This document shows, piece after piece, positions 17,863 to 33,974 of a stretch of DNA of 64,000 nucleotides. The notes beneath the pieces are model-generated. The model searched no databases and had not been told where the DNA came from. It saw only the letters and a list, made by a program, of their open reading frames with translations. The stretch covers positions 735,717 to 799,716 of the forward strand of contig NZ_JACSPX010000001.1 in assembly GCF_014836945.1 (NCBI RefSeq), written 5' to 3'. Position 1 is the first letter of the stretch. Every line of letters starts with the position of its first letter. Origin of the DNA: Microbacterium commune (lineage in GTDB: Bacteria > Actinomycetota > Actinomycetes > Actinomycetales > Microbacteriaceae). A program made the translations under genes and the position numbers.

Positions 17863-18515
17863 GATGCTGTCCGCAGGTGCAGGGCGCAGGCGCCGTCGGC
17901 CTGGAACGGCAGCAGCGTGGCATCCGCCGTCGCATCGCGGGAGCGCAGGATGCCGGCGATCATCCCCTCGTGCACCGCGCAGACCACCTCGGCTCGGCGA
18001 GCCGCGGCCGACAGCAGCGGGCAGCGGTGCAGCCGGATCCCGTCGCCGTCGTCGACCGGCGCGAAGCCCTGCTCGCGCATCACGTCGATGACCATCGTGC
18101 GGGCTGCGGCCGCGGCATCCGGATGCTGGGCAGCGATCTCCGCCCCCCACCGTTCACCCGACGCCCGGGCCTCGCCCACCGGATCGGCGGCGACGCGGGT
18201 GAGCGTGTCGGCGAGCGTGAGCGCGAGCCCGGCGTAGGGACTCACGGTGTCGGCGGGTGGTGCCTGCCACCGCCAGCCCGGGCGCCCGCGGCCCTGCACC
18301 TCGGCGCGGACCCGGCGCAGGCGTCCTTCCTGGCGCAGGCGCTCGAGGTGCTCGCGGACGGTGTTCTCGTGCAGTCGGGTGGCGGCGACGATGTCGGAGG
18401 TGGATGCCGAGGTGCGCGACTCCACCTCGCGGAGGATCCGCTCGCGGGTCGACGAGTGCCGGCCGCCGTCGCCGAGGCGCGCACGCTTTTCTCCGGCCGT
18501 CTGTGCATTTTCCAC
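17859..18515 (-). CDS. winged-helix regulator with Cys-rich C-terminal sensor domain (SufR-like)
   Basis: An N-terminal winged helix (STRERILREVESRTSASTSD, then ATRLHENTVREHLERLRQEG) is followed by an effector domain holding Cys residues in HRCPLL, VVCAVHEG and GACALHL. This resembles SufR-type regulators, where three or four Cys hold an Fe-S cluster. Fe-S regulators of nitrite/NO genes sense NO, so this is a good candidate for local control. The GTG at 18515 has TACACT 7 nt upstream, implying a leaderless message. It is first in the operon regulator-NnrS-NirK. Cluster binding is inferred. Confidence 0.75.
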   Translation of the reverse strand: MENAQTAGEKRARLGDGGRHSSTRERILREVESRTSASTSDIVAATRLHENTVREHLERLRQEGRLRRVRAEVQGRGRPGWRWQAPPADTVSPYAGLALTLADTLTRVAADPVGEARASGERWGAEIAAQHPDAAAAARTMVIDVMREQGFAPVDDGDGIRLHRCPLLSAAARRAEVVCAVHEGMIAGILRSRDATADATLLPFQADGACALHLRTAS

Positions 18516-18522
18516 GGTATCC

Positions 18523-18528
18523 AGTGTA
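18523..18528 (-). promoter_or_regulatory. -10 box for the regulator-nnrS-nirK operon
   Basis: TACACT ends 7 nt before the GTG start in the 59-bp divergent gap shared with the DUF2249 gene. The gap is locally A/T-rich (GTAATAAAAT), as expected for overlapping promoters. Confidence 0.45.
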
Positions 18529-18574
18529 ATAAAATCAGCCAGGTAGCCACACCCTCGCAGAGACGGAGAAAATC

Positions 18575-18892
18575 ATGGGAAGCATCGAGATCCACCGGTC
18601 ACGCTCGGAGGCCACGACGCAGATGCCCGGCGGAACCGGATGCGCCTGCGGCGGGCACGACGAAGAGCTGCCCGAGCTCGACGCGCAGGCCATCCCGCAC
18701 GCGGTGCGCCATGCGGCGATCTTCGGGGCGATCGAGTCGCTTAAGCCCGGGGCCGCCCTCGTGATCTCGGCGACGCACGACCCGGTGCCGCTGCTGACCC
18801 AGCTGCGTGGCAAGCACGGCGACACCTTCCACACCCGCTACCTCGACGAGGGCCCCGAGCGCTGGCGCATTCTCGTGCGCCACGTCGGCTGA
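18575..18892 (+). CDS. DUF2249 domain protein
   Basis: A 105-residue protein with an N-terminal CACGG motif followed by a DUF2249 domain (LDAQAIPHAVRHAAIFGAI, then GAALVISATHDPVPLLTQL). DUF2249 proteins resemble TusA/SirA folds and often occur beside denitrification and NO-response genes. Here it is divergent from the putative NO regulator and NirK operon, 59 bp away. It has a GGAG site 6 nt before the ATG. The biochemical role is unknown. Confidence 0.85.
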   Translation: MGSIEIHRSRSEATTQMPGGTGCACGGHDEELPELDAQAIPHAVRHAAIFGAIESLKPGAALVISATHDPVPLLTQLRGKHGDTFHTRYLDEGPERWRILVRHVG

Positions 18893-18926
18893 GCCGGCGT
18901 CACCGCGGTCAGCAGCTCCGGAACGA

Positions 18927-18955
18927 CGAAGGCCCTCGCGATGCGAGGGCCTTCG
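18927..18955. terminator. bidirectional hairpin terminator
   Basis: Perfect 13-bp arms (CGAAGGCCCTCGC and its complement) with a 3-nt loop lie between the end of the DUF2249 gene and the 3' end of tRNA-Tyr, which converge on it. No long T run is present on either side. Confidence 0.75.
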
Positions 18956-18964
18956 GTCAGTGTG

Positions 18965-19045
18965 TGGCAAGTGAGGGATTCGAACCCCCGAAGCTTACGC
19001 GGCTGATTTACAGTCAGCTCCCTTTGGCCGCTCGGGCAACTTGCC
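18965..19045 (-). tRNA. tRNA-Tyr (GTA)
   Basis: An 81-nt type II tRNA. The acceptor stem is GGCAAGT/ACTTGCC, the anticodon loop is CTGTAAA (GTA), a long variable arm (CCGCGTAAGCTTCGG region) is present, and the T-loop is TTCGAAT. No CCA is encoded. Confidence 0.93.
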
Positions 19046-19131
19046 AGTGCACACCCGTCCGGCTTTCTCAGCCAACCGGGGGCGCGAAGATCAAGCATAC
19101 CGGTCACCGGCGACGGTGAGAAATCGAGAGA

Positions 19132-20037
19132 TCAGCTGCCGAACACGCCGCGCTCCGCCTCCTGCAGCGATTCCAGCGTGCGCAGCAGACCGCCCTCCGC
19201 GCGGCAGGTCGCGGCGGCGATGAGCATCGCGTCATCGAGCAGCTGCTGCCACTCGGCATCCGTCCTGGGCTCGCCCTGCGACAGCCCGGCGGCGACGGCC
19301 GCGAGCGTCGCATCGCCCGCGCCCACGGTGTCGACCACCGGCCCGGGAAGCGACGCGATCGGGGCGCGGAAGACACCCGCGTCGGTCTCGAGCACCGCGC
19401 CGGCGGCACCCGCCGTGGCGAGCACCGCGCCCGCGCCGAGCCGCCGAAGACGGCCACGCAGCGCATCGATATCACCGTCGTAGAGCAGGGTCGCGTCATC
19501 GGCGCCCACCTTCACCAGCTCCGCCCTGGCGGCGAGGAGCTCGAACCCGCGCACGAACTCCGCGACATCGCCCATCATGCCGCTGCGAGGGTTCGGATCG
19601 ACGGCGATGCGGGCATCCTGCAGGGCGTCGACCAGCGCATCCACCTCGTCCGGCCGATCGAACGGGAAGCAGCTGATGGCGACGACATCGGCAGTCGAGA
19701 TCGCCTCACGCGCCTCGTCGCCGTACCGGATGCTGCGGCCGCGGGCCGCCTCGTTGAAGGCGTACTGCGGTTCGCCGGCGGATGACCACGTCACCACCGC
19801 CCTCGACGACCCGAGCGGAGCGGGGCTGTCGATCAGCCGCACCCCGTAGTCGCGCAGGTACTCACGGATGTGCTGGCCCGCCTCGTCGTCGCCGACCATC
19901 GCGATCAGGGTCGTCTCCACGCCCAGCCGGCACAGGCCGACGGCGACGTTCAGAGCGGCTCCCCCGACCAGCTCCCGCACGCCGGACGCATCACGGATCT
20001 CATCGATCAGGGCGTCCCCGATCACCACAGCAGTCAT
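19132..20037 (-). CDS. PfkB-family carbohydrate kinase
   Basis: A 301-residue ribokinase/fructokinase-type enzyme that phosphorylates a sugar or nucleoside with ATP. Seen are GGAALNVAVGLCRLG near the N terminus (PfkB signature 1 region), VDPNPRSGM, and the catalytic loop DTVGAGDATLAAV with the catalytic Asp. The ATG at 20037 is preceded by TACCCT ending 6 nt upstream, pointing to a leaderless message; a frame extension to 20094 is not needed. Substrate is probably fructose or a similar sugar, but this is not set by the sequence. Confidence 0.85.
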   Translation of the reverse strand: MTAVVIGDALIDEIRDASGVRELVGGAALNVAVGLCRLGVETTLIAMVGDDEAGQHIREYLRDYGVRLIDSPAPLGSSRAVVTWSSAGEPQYAFNEAARGRSIRYGDEAREAISTADVVAISCFPFDRPDEVDALVDALQDARIAVDPNPRSGMMGDVAEFVRGFELLAARAELVKVGADDATLLYDGDIDALRGRLRRLGAGAVLATAGAAGAVLETDAGVFRAPIASLPGPVVDTVGAGDATLAAVAAGLSQGEPRTDAEWQQLLDDAMLIAAATCRAEGGLLRTLESLQEAERGVFGS

Positions 20038-20145
20038 TCTGCGAGGGTACCGCGAGCGGTTCGTCAACGGCACTCCCCCGGCGCCCGCCCCCACCCTCCC
20101 CTCGGCCTGACCCTTCCCACCCCGACCCTCCGCCCCGCACCACCC

Positions 20146-20212
20146 CTCGCTCCGGTATGAGTTTGTGCCGCCTCAGCCGCGCTCAAGCGGCACAAACTCA
20201 TACCGGAGCGAG
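20146..20212. repeat. 26-bp-arm perfect palindrome downstream of rpoC
   Basis: Arms 20146-20171 and 20187-20212 are perfectly complementary over 26 bp (left arm begins CTCGCTCCGGTATGAG) with a 15-nt spacer. It lies in the gap of about 260 bp between the rpoC terminator and the PfkB gene start; nothing else was seen in the gap. Confidence 0.9.
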
Positions 20213-20241
20213 AAGCGGTAGGCGGGAAAGCGGGGGACGGG

Positions 20242-20278
20242 GAAGGCCCCGGCCCTCCGAAGAGGGGCCGGGGCCTTC
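20242..20278 (-). terminator. rpoBC operon terminator hairpin
   Basis: Perfect 14-bp arms (GAAGGCCCCGGCCC and its complement) with a 9-nt loop begin 17 nt past the rpoC stop. The stem is very G+C-rich and no T run follows. Confidence 0.75.
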
Positions 20279-20295
20279 GACTCACTCAGGACCTA

Positions 20296-24171
<3,876 letters not shown>

Positions 24172-24217
24172 TAGTTCTCCTGTGTAGAAAAAATCTGTCG
24201 CTTGTCGAGGGCCGAGA

Positions 24218-27718
<3,501 letters not shown>

Positions 27719-27844
27719 GGGAGTAACCTCCGTGAGCCCCGCGCAGGGGCTGGTCGATTCCTAGACGTCGGTGGAGAGCGCGCTCGAGAGCTCAACGGAT
27801 GCCGACCACCATATGAGGGCACGGAGAAGCGAGCGCAACTACCA

Positions 27845-27873
27845 ACTATACGCACGATTTCACGACATGGCAA
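27845..27873 (-). promoter_or_regulatory. rpoB promoter
   Basis: -35 TTGCCA (27868-27873) and -10 TATAGT (27845-27850) are separated by 17 bp on the minus strand. The predicted start leaves a leader of about 120 nt before the rpoB TTG, with room for the GGAGG site. Confidence 0.65.
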
Positions 27874-27882
27874 GCGGAATCC

Positions 27883-27911
27883 TTGACCAATGCCGGATGC
27901 TGGGGTATGAG
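27883..27911 (+). promoter_or_regulatory. promoter of the small conserved gene opposite rpoB
   Basis: TTGACC (27883-27888), a 17-bp spacer and TATGAG (27906-27911) on the plus strand end 12 nt before the ATG at 27924. The promoter lies back to back with the rpoB promoter. Confidence 0.5.
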
Positions 27912-27923
27912 CGACACTGCAGT

Positions 27924-28427
27924 ATGCGCATCATGCTGAAGTTCACCATCGACTGCGACGTCGACACCGCGTGGCGGGCGCTGCATTCGCCGCGCATCGT
28001 CGGCGAGCTGTACGCTCCCCTGCTGCAGATGCAGCCGCTGCTGCCCGACGGCCTGCCCGAGCGGTGGACTCCGGGCGATGAGGTGCCGGTGCGACTGGCC
28101 GCGTTCGGGCGCCTCCCGGTCGGCACGCAGCTGATCCACATCAGCGATCGCACCGTCGACGAGCCCGGCGGTCCGGTGCGCATCCTCCGCGACAGCGGCA
28201 TCCCGCTCACCGGCCCGCTCGGCGCACTCGACGTGTGGGACCACCAGATGGCGGTCTGCGCTCAGCCGGGCCACCACGGCCGAACGCTGTGGCGCGACCG
28301 GCTGACGTTCGACGGGCCGACCGCCGCGCTGCTCTGGCCGGTGCTCTGGGTGTCGTGGCAGGCGCGCGCGCTGCGCGTGCGCGCGCTGGCGCGGCGCTGG
28401 GCGCGCGACCCGGACCTGCGGGGCTGA
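27924..28427 (+). CDS. conserved protein, SRPBCC-like
   Basis: A 167-residue soluble protein of unknown function. The start (RIMLKFTIDCDVDTAWRALH) and the mixed strand pattern resemble the polyketide-cyclase/SRPBCC fold, which binds small hydrophobic ligands. The frame is open from 27771, but the ATG at 27924 follows a good promoter; an ATG three codons later is also possible. Its 3' end lies only 10 bp from the converging ATPase gene, with no terminator between them. Confidence 0.6.
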   Translation: MRIMLKFTIDCDVDTAWRALHSPRIVGELYAPLLQMQPLLPDGLPERWTPGDEVPVRLAAFGRLPVGTQLIHISDRTVDEPGGPVRILRDSGIPLTGPLGALDVWDHQMAVCAQPGHHGRTLWRDRLTFDGPTAALLWPVLWVSWQARALRVRALARRWARDPDLRG

Positions 28428-28437
28428 GGCTCGCGCG

Positions 28438-30117
28438 TCAGGAGGCGATGCCGAGCTCGTTGCCCGGGATGGATGCCAGCAGGCGCCGCGTGTACGGGTC
28501 GCGGGGGTTGGTGAAGATCTCCTCCGAGCTCGCCGCCTCCACGAGCGCGCCGTCCTTCATCACGCACACGTAGTCGCTGATCAGACGCACCACCGCGAGG
28601 TCGTGCGAGATGAACAGATAGCTGAGTCCGTACTCCTTCTGCAGGTCGCCGAGCAGGGTGAGGATCTGGTCCTGCACGAGCACGTCGAGGGCCGACACCG
28701 GCTCGTCGCAGACGATGAGATCGGGCGAGAGGGCGAGAGCGCGGGCGATGGCGACGCGCTGACGCTGACCGCCGGACAGCTCCGACGGGTAGCGCTGCAG
28801 CATCGACTGCGGCAGGGCGACGTCATCGAGCAGGGTGCGCACGCGCGAGCGACGCTCGGCGCGACTGCCGCGCTTGTAGAACTCCAGCGGCTCGGCGATC
28901 AGACGCTCGATCGTGAACATCGGGTTGAGGCTCGAGTACGGGTCCTGGAACACCGGCTGCACGCGCTGGCGGAACTCCCGCGACTGCGCGCGGTCGAGCT
29001 TCGCGATGTCGTTGCCCTCGAAGCGGATCGTGCCGGCGGTCGGCTCGATGAGCTTGAGCAGCATGCGGGCGGTGGTCGTCTTGCCCGAACCCGACTCACC
29101 CACGATGGCGACGGTCTTGCCGCGCGGGATCGCGAGCGACACGTCGTCGACGGCAACGAAGTCCGACGCACTCCCGCGCATCGGGTACACCTTGCGCAGT
29201 CCCTCGATCTCGACGATGTTGTCTGCGACGGCGTCCGCCGCGGCGTCCTGCTCCCGCCCCGTCTGGAACACCTCCGGCTGCAGCCGCGCGGCGGCGATCG
29301 ACGGCGCCGCCTGCACCAGACTCTGCGTGTACGGATGCTGCGGGTCCTCGAGGATCTGGCGCGCCGGGCCCTGCTCGACGACGCGACCGCGGTGCATGAC
29401 CGCCACCCGCTGGGCGCGTTCCGCGGCGAGACCGAGGTCGTGCGTGATCAGCAGCACGGCGGTGCCGAGCTCGCGTGTCATCTCGTCGAGCTGATCGAGG
29501 ATCGTCTGCTGCACGGTGACGTCCAGCGCGCTGGTGGGCTCGTCGGCGATGAGCAGACGCGGCCGGCAGGCCAGGCCGATCGCGATGAGGGCGCGCTGGC
29601 GCAGACCTCCCGACAGCTCGTGCGGGTACTGCTTGGCGCGACGCTCGGGGTCGGGAAGACCTGCCGCGGAGAGCGCCTCGATGACCTTCTGCTGCACGGT
29701 GGAGCGGTTCGCGAGGCCGTGCGCGAGCAGCGTCTCGGCGACCTGCGTGCCGATCTTGGCGACGGGGTTGAGGTTCGACATCGGATCCTGCGGCACCATG
29801 CCGATGTCGCGACCGCGGATCCTGCGCATCTCGTTCTCGGAGATGCCGACCAGTTCGCGCCCGTCGAGGGTGATGCTGCCACCGGCCACCCGACCGCCCG
29901 AGGCGAGCAGACCGATCACGGCCATCGCGGTGGTCGACTTCCCCGAGCCGGACTCGCCGACGATCGCGACGGTCTCCCCCGGGGCGCTCTCGAGGTCGAC
30001 GCCCTCGACGGCGTGCACGACGCCGTCGACGGTGCCGAAGTCGACGGCCAGGTTCGACACCTGCAGCAGCGGCTGGCGCACGGCATCCGGGTTCGTGTTC
30101 ATCTTCTCGTTCCTCAT
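28438..30117 (-). CDS. oligopeptide ABC transporter, fused double ATPase (DppD-DppF type)
   Basis: A 559-residue protein with two ABC ATPase domains in tandem, equivalent to separate DppD and DppF. Domain 1 has Walker A GESGSGKSTT, signature LSGGLRQRA and Walker B LLIADEPTSALD. Domain 2 has GESGSGKTTT, LSGGQRQRV and LIVCDEPVSALD. Each is followed by the oligopeptide/nickel-type C-terminal motif (DPQHPYTQSL, NPRDPYTRRL). The ATG at 30117 overlaps the permease stop (ATGA); an ATG at 30102 is the alternative. The longer open frame upstream is the shadow of the permease. It powers import by the adjacent permeases. Confidence 0.92.
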   Translation of the reverse strand: MRNEKMNTNPDAVRQPLLQVSNLAVDFGTVDGVVHAVEGVDLESAPGETVAIVGESGSGKSTTAMAVIGLLASGGRVAGGSITLDGRELVGISENEMRRIRGRDIGMVPQDPMSNLNPVAKIGTQVAETLLAHGLANRSTVQQKVIEALSAAGLPDPERRAKQYPHELSGGLRQRALIAIGLACRPRLLIADEPTSALDVTVQQTILDQLDEMTRELGTAVLLITHDLGLAAERAQRVAVMHRGRVVEQGPARQILEDPQHPYTQSLVQAAPSIAAARLQPEVFQTGREQDAAADAVADNIVEIEGLRKVYPMRGSASDFVAVDDVSLAIPRGKTVAIVGESGSGKTTTARMLLKLIEPTAGTIRFEGNDIAKLDRAQSREFRQRVQPVFQDPYSSLNPMFTIERLIAEPLEFYKRGSRAERRSRVRTLLDDVALPQSMLQRYPSELSGGQRQRVAIARALALSPDLIVCDEPVSALDVLVQDQILTLLGDLQKEYGLSYLFISHDLAVVRLISDYVCVMKDGALVEAASSEEIFTNPRDPYTRRLLASIPGNELGIAS

Positions 30118-31061
30118 CGCGCACGCGTCCTCGGGTCCATCGCCTCGCGCAGCGCCTCGCCGAACAGCGTGAAGCCCAGCGCGGTCACCGCGATGCAGAT
30201 GCCGGGGAGGAAGGCCAGCTGCGGAGCGATCGCCAGCTCGTTCTGCGCGTAGGTCAGCATCCGACCCCACTCGGCCGTCTCGGGGCGTCCGCCGCCGAGA
30301 CCGAGGAACGACAGCGCCGCCGCGTCGATCACCGCGGTGGCGAGGGTGAGGGTTCCCTGCACGATGACCGGGCCGATGGCGTTCGGCAGCACGTGCGACA
30401 TGGTGATGCGGCCGCGCCCGAGCCCGAGCGTCTGCGCCGAGAGCACGTATTCGGCCGAGCGCTGCTGCAGCATCGACGCACGCAGCAGGCGGGCGAAGAT
30501 CGGCACCTGGGAGGCTCCGATGGCGATCATCACCGCCGACGGCGTCTGCCCCAGGATCGCGGCGATCGACACCGCGAGCAGCAGGTTCGGCACCGAGAGG
30601 ATGATGTCGACGATGCGCATGATCAGCGTGTCGACCCAGCCCCCGAAGGTGCCCGCGAGCAGGCCGAGCAGCATGCCGCCGACGAGTCCGAGGGCGGTGG
30701 AGACGACGCCGACCAGCAGCGAGGCCTGCGCTCCCCAGATCAGCTTCGACAGGACGTCGCCGCCGAAGCGGTCGAGACCGAGCGGGAATCCGTCGACTTC
30801 GCCGATCCCGGGGATGCCGGTGGGCGTGATGTACTCGGTGCCCGGGAGAGCGCGCTCCGGGTACGGTGCGAGCAGCGGAGCCAGCGCCGCCACCAGCAGG
30901 AACAGCAGCACGATGACGGCGCCGACCCACGCGGCGGGGTTGCGCCGCAGGCGTCGGAACACGTCATGCCAGAATCCGCCGCCGGACGCGAGGTCGGCCT
31001 GTGCGACGGCGACGGTGTCGAGCACCTCGCCGCCCTGGGCGGGTGGGAGCACTGCGCTCAT
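30114..31061 (-). CDS. oligopeptide ABC transporter permease, DppC type
   Basis: A 315-residue inner-membrane permease with six or so helices. It carries the N-terminal OppC-type region (FRRLRRNPAAWVGAVIVL) and the binding-protein-dependent transport motif around EYVLSAQTLGLGRGRITMSH. The start overlaps the upstream dppB stop as TGATG, and its own stop overlaps the ATPase start. It forms the channel together with the DppB-type permease. Confidence 0.9.
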   Translation of the reverse strand: MSAVLPPAQGGEVLDTVAVAQADLASGGGFWHDVFRRLRRNPAAWVGAVIVLLFLLVAALAPLLAPYPERALPGTEYITPTGIPGIGEVDGFPLGLDRFGGDVLSKLIWGAQASLLVGVVSTALGLVGGMLLGLLAGTFGGWVDTLIMRIVDIILSVPNLLLAVSIAAILGQTPSAVMIAIGASQVPIFARLLRASMLQQRSAEYVLSAQTLGLGRGRITMSHVLPNAIGPVIVQGTLTLATAVIDAAALSFLGLGGGRPETAEWGRMLTYAQNELAIAPQLAFLPGICIAVTALGFTLFGEALREAMDPRTRAR

Positions 31062-32065
31062 CACTGAACCCTCACTCTCGGATCGATCAGGCTGTACGAC
31101 ACGTCGACGGCCAGGTTGATCAGCGCGTACGCGATCGCGATGAAGATGATGAAGCCCTGCAGCACGGGGAAGTCCCGCGCGAAGATCGACTGCGCGAGGA
31201 ACGACCCGATGCCGGGATAGGCGAACACGGTCTCGGTGAGCACCGCGCCCGAGATCAGCAGACCCGTCTGCAGTCCGATCGTGGTGATCACGGGCAGCAT
31301 CGCGTTGCGCAGGATGAACCGGTTGCGCAGCGTGGCGGGCGCCACGCCCTTCGCCTTGCCGGTGCGGACGTAGTCGGCGTTCTGCACCTCGAGCACGCTG
31401 GCCCTGGTGATGCGCACGATGATCGCCAGCGGGATCGTGCCCAGCGCGAGCGCGGGCAGCACCAGGTGCAGGATGGCGTCCCACGCCGCGTCGAACTCGC
31501 CGGTGATGATGCCGTCCCAGACGTAGAAGCCGGTGACGTGCGTGGCGTTGATGCGCGGGCTCTGCCTTCCGTCGGAGGGAAGCCAGCCCAGCTGCACGGC
31601 GAAGATGTACTTGAGGATGAACGCGAGGAAGAACACCGGGATGGTGATGCCGACCAGGCTGAAGATCACCGCGCCGTGGTCGGTCCACTTCCCGTGGCGG
31701 CGCGCCGCCCAGTATCCGAGCGGGATGCCGATGCCGACCGCGAAGACGAGCGCGGCGATGCTGAGCTCGATCGTGGCCGGGAAGCGGCGGAAGAACTCCT
31801 CCACGACGGGGCGGGACGTGACGATCGACGCGCCGAAGTCGCCCTGCAGCAGTCTGCCGATCCAGGTGACGTACTGCTCGATGAGGGGCCGGTCGAAGCC
31901 GTAGAGGGCGTTGACCTGCTCGACCGCCGCCGGGGTGGCCTTCTCGCCGAGCAGGGCGACGGCGGGGCCGCCCGGCAGGGCGCGGACCCACGCGAACAGC
32001 AGGATGCTGAGGCCGAAGAGGGTGGGGATGAGCAGCAGCAGCCGCTTGCCGATTGTTCGCAGCAC
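31061..32065 (-). CDS. oligopeptide ABC transporter permease, DppB type
   Basis: A 334-residue permease with the typical N terminus (MLRTIGKRLLLLIPTLFGLS), the conserved RPLIEQYVTWIGRLLQGDFG segment, and the EAA-like loop ADYVRTGKAKGVAPATLRNR that contacts the ATPase. The GTG start follows a GGAGAAC site. It is 69 bp downstream of the solute-binding protein gene and is the first permease of the unit. Confidence 0.9.
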   Translation of the reverse strand: MLRTIGKRLLLLIPTLFGLSILLFAWVRALPGGPAVALLGEKATPAAVEQVNALYGFDRPLIEQYVTWIGRLLQGDFGASIVTSRPVVEEFFRRFPATIELSIAALVFAVGIGIPLGYWAARRHGKWTDHGAVIFSLVGITIPVFFLAFILKYIFAVQLGWLPSDGRQSPRINATHVTGFYVWDGIITGEFDAAWDAILHLVLPALALGTIPLAIIVRITRASVLEVQNADYVRTGKAKGVAPATLRNRFILRNAMLPVITTIGLQTGLLISGAVLTETVFAYPGIGSFLAQSIFARDFPVLQGFIIFIAIAYALINLAVDVSYSLIDPRVRVQ

Positions 32066-32134
32066 GAAGTTCTCCGTCAGGGCGCGTCGCCCGCCCCGGA
32101 CCTCACAGGTCCGAGGCGGACGACGTGGCGGGCA

Positions 32135-33811
32135 TCACTTGGTGAGGACGATCTCCGAGAAGACCTCGTCGTTCACCGGGCTGGCCGGGTAGCTCTTCAC
32201 ACGCTCGGCGAACGCGAGGGTGGGCGCCGGGTGGGCCAGCGGGACACCGGGGATGAACTCCGCAACCTCCTCGTTGATCTTCTCGTACGCCGCGGTCTGG
32301 TCCTCGATGTTCGAGATGCCACGGGCATCCGCCAGTGCGCCGAACAGCTCGGCGTTGTCGAAGCCCCACTCCGCGCTCTGCTGTCCGAAGAAGACGCCGA
32401 CGAAGTTGTCGGTGTCGTTGTAGTCGCCGGTCCAGCCCAGCAGGTGGATGCCGTGGTCGGGCGTGCTCGAGATCTTCTCGAGGTAGTCCGGGCTCCACGC
32501 GTCGGTCTGCGGGTTGACCTTCACGCCCGCCTCCTCGAGCTGCTTCGCCAGCACGGTGAAGATCTGCTCGGGGTTGGGCATGTACGGACGCGACACGTTG
32601 ACCGGGTAGTTGAAGGTCAGCGTGAGCGGGTTGTCGGCCGTGTAGCCGGCCTCGGCCAGCATCGACTTCGCCTTGTCGACGTCGTACTCGTAGGTGGTGA
32701 CGTCCTTGTTGTAGCCGTTGACCACCGGCGGCACAAACTGCGTGGCCTTCTCGGTGCCCTCGGGCAGCACCTGCTTGATCAGCGCGTCCTTGTCGATGGC
32801 GTGCGAGAGCGCCTCGCGCACCGTGATGTCCTGCAGCTCGGGCACCGCCTGGTTGAAGCCGAGGTAGAGGATCGTGAACGGCTTGCGCGACACCATGGTG
32901 AAGCCCTTCTCCTCGAGGGCCTTGGTGTCGGCGGGGCCGACCAGGTCGTACCCGTCGATGTCGCCGGCCTCGAGCGCCTGGCGGCGAGCGGTCGGGTCGT
33001 CGATGACGCGGAAGATGACCTCTTCGATCTGGCCCTTCTCGCCCCAGTAGTCGCCGTAGGACGTGAGCGTGACGTTCTCGCCCGGGGCCCACGAGTCGAA
33101 CTGGAACGGTCCGGTGCCGACGGGGTGCGCCTTCGCGTACTCCGACAGCGTGGGCGCAGCGGCGGTGCCGCCGACCTCATCGGCCTTGAACTCCTGCAGC
33201 GCCGACGGGCTCTGCATGCTGAACGCGGGCAGCGACAGCGAGGCGACGAAGCCCGCGAAGGGCTTGTTCAGCTCGATCGTGACCTTGTCGTCGCCGTCGG
33301 GGGTGCACGACTTGTACACGGCGTCCGCCGGGTTCGACGCGTAGCCGCGGAACAGCTTGTTGTAGTAGTAGCCGAGCGCCTCGGAGGCGAGCAGATCGGT
33401 CCAGTTGTACCAGCGCTCGAAGTTGAAGCAGACGGCCTCGGCGTTGAACGGCGTGCCGTCGTGGAACGTCACCCCGGTCTTCAGGTCGAAGGTGTGGGTC
33501 ATGCCGTCCTCGGACGACTCCCACGACTCGGCCAGCAGCGGAGCGGGGTCGGCGGTGCCGGGCTCGGTGCCGACGAGACCCTCGAAGATCTGGCGCGAGA
33601 CGCGGAAGGTCTCGCCGTCCTGCGCGAGGGCCGGGTCGAGGCCCTGCGGGTCGGACGATGCGGCGAAGACGAAGGTGCTGTCGACGTCGCTGGACGACTC
33701 GGAGCTGTTGTCGTCGTCACGCTGGCTGGCGACGCAGCCCGTCAGCAGCATCGCTGCGACGGCCGCGCCGGCGGCGAGCGCGAAGCCTCGCCTGCGGGTG
33801 CTGTGGAGCAT
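32135..33811 (-). CDS. ABC transporter solute-binding lipoprotein (SBP family 5)
   Basis: A 558-residue peptide-binding-type protein. The signal peptide ends in the lipobox LLTGC, so it is anchored to the outer membrane face. Family motifs are present (DPQGLDPALAQDGETFRVSR, then TFDLKTGVTFHDGTPFNAEA). The ATG at 33811 with a GAGAGG site is chosen; the open frame to 33985 lacks a signal peptide at its front. It delivers peptides or a similar ligand to the DppB/DppC/ATPase complex encoded downstream. Confidence 0.9.
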   Translation of the reverse strand: MLHSTRRRGFALAAGAAVAAMLLTGCVASQRDDDNSSESSSDVDSTFVFAASSDPQGLDPALAQDGETFRVSRQIFEGLVGTEPGTADPAPLLAESWESSEDGMTHTFDLKTGVTFHDGTPFNAEAVCFNFERWYNWTDLLASEALGYYYNKLFRGYASNPADAVYKSCTPDGDDKVTIELNKPFAGFVASLSLPAFSMQSPSALQEFKADEVGGTAAAPTLSEYAKAHPVGTGPFQFDSWAPGENVTLTSYGDYWGEKGQIEEVIFRVIDDPTARRQALEAGDIDGYDLVGPADTKALEEKGFTMVSRKPFTILYLGFNQAVPELQDITVREALSHAIDKDALIKQVLPEGTEKATQFVPPVVNGYNKDVTTYEYDVDKAKSMLAEAGYTADNPLTLTFNYPVNVSRPYMPNPEQIFTVLAKQLEEAGVKVNPQTDAWSPDYLEKISSTPDHGIHLLGWTGDYNDTDNFVGVFFGQQSAEWGFDNAELFGALADARGISNIEDQTAAYEKINEEVAEFIPGVPLAHPAPTLAFAERVKSYPASPVNDEVFSEIVLTK

Positions 33812-33974
33812 GGTGTGCCTCTCTGTGGAATGCTTCTTCGCATGAATCGGATGCCCCATCGCATCCGCACATGATGTCTTGACGCTACTCAGCGCCCCCG
33901 CCGATCGCCAAACTTTCGCGTGTTGCGATCCGGTATCGGGGCGTCCCCTGCCGCGCGCTGTAGGGTCGGGTGCC

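Noticed and set aside
28438..30930. A single 830-residue ATPase protein
   Set aside because: The first 270 codons are the wrong frame of the DppC permease. The ATG at 30117 in the ATGA overlap is the sensible start.
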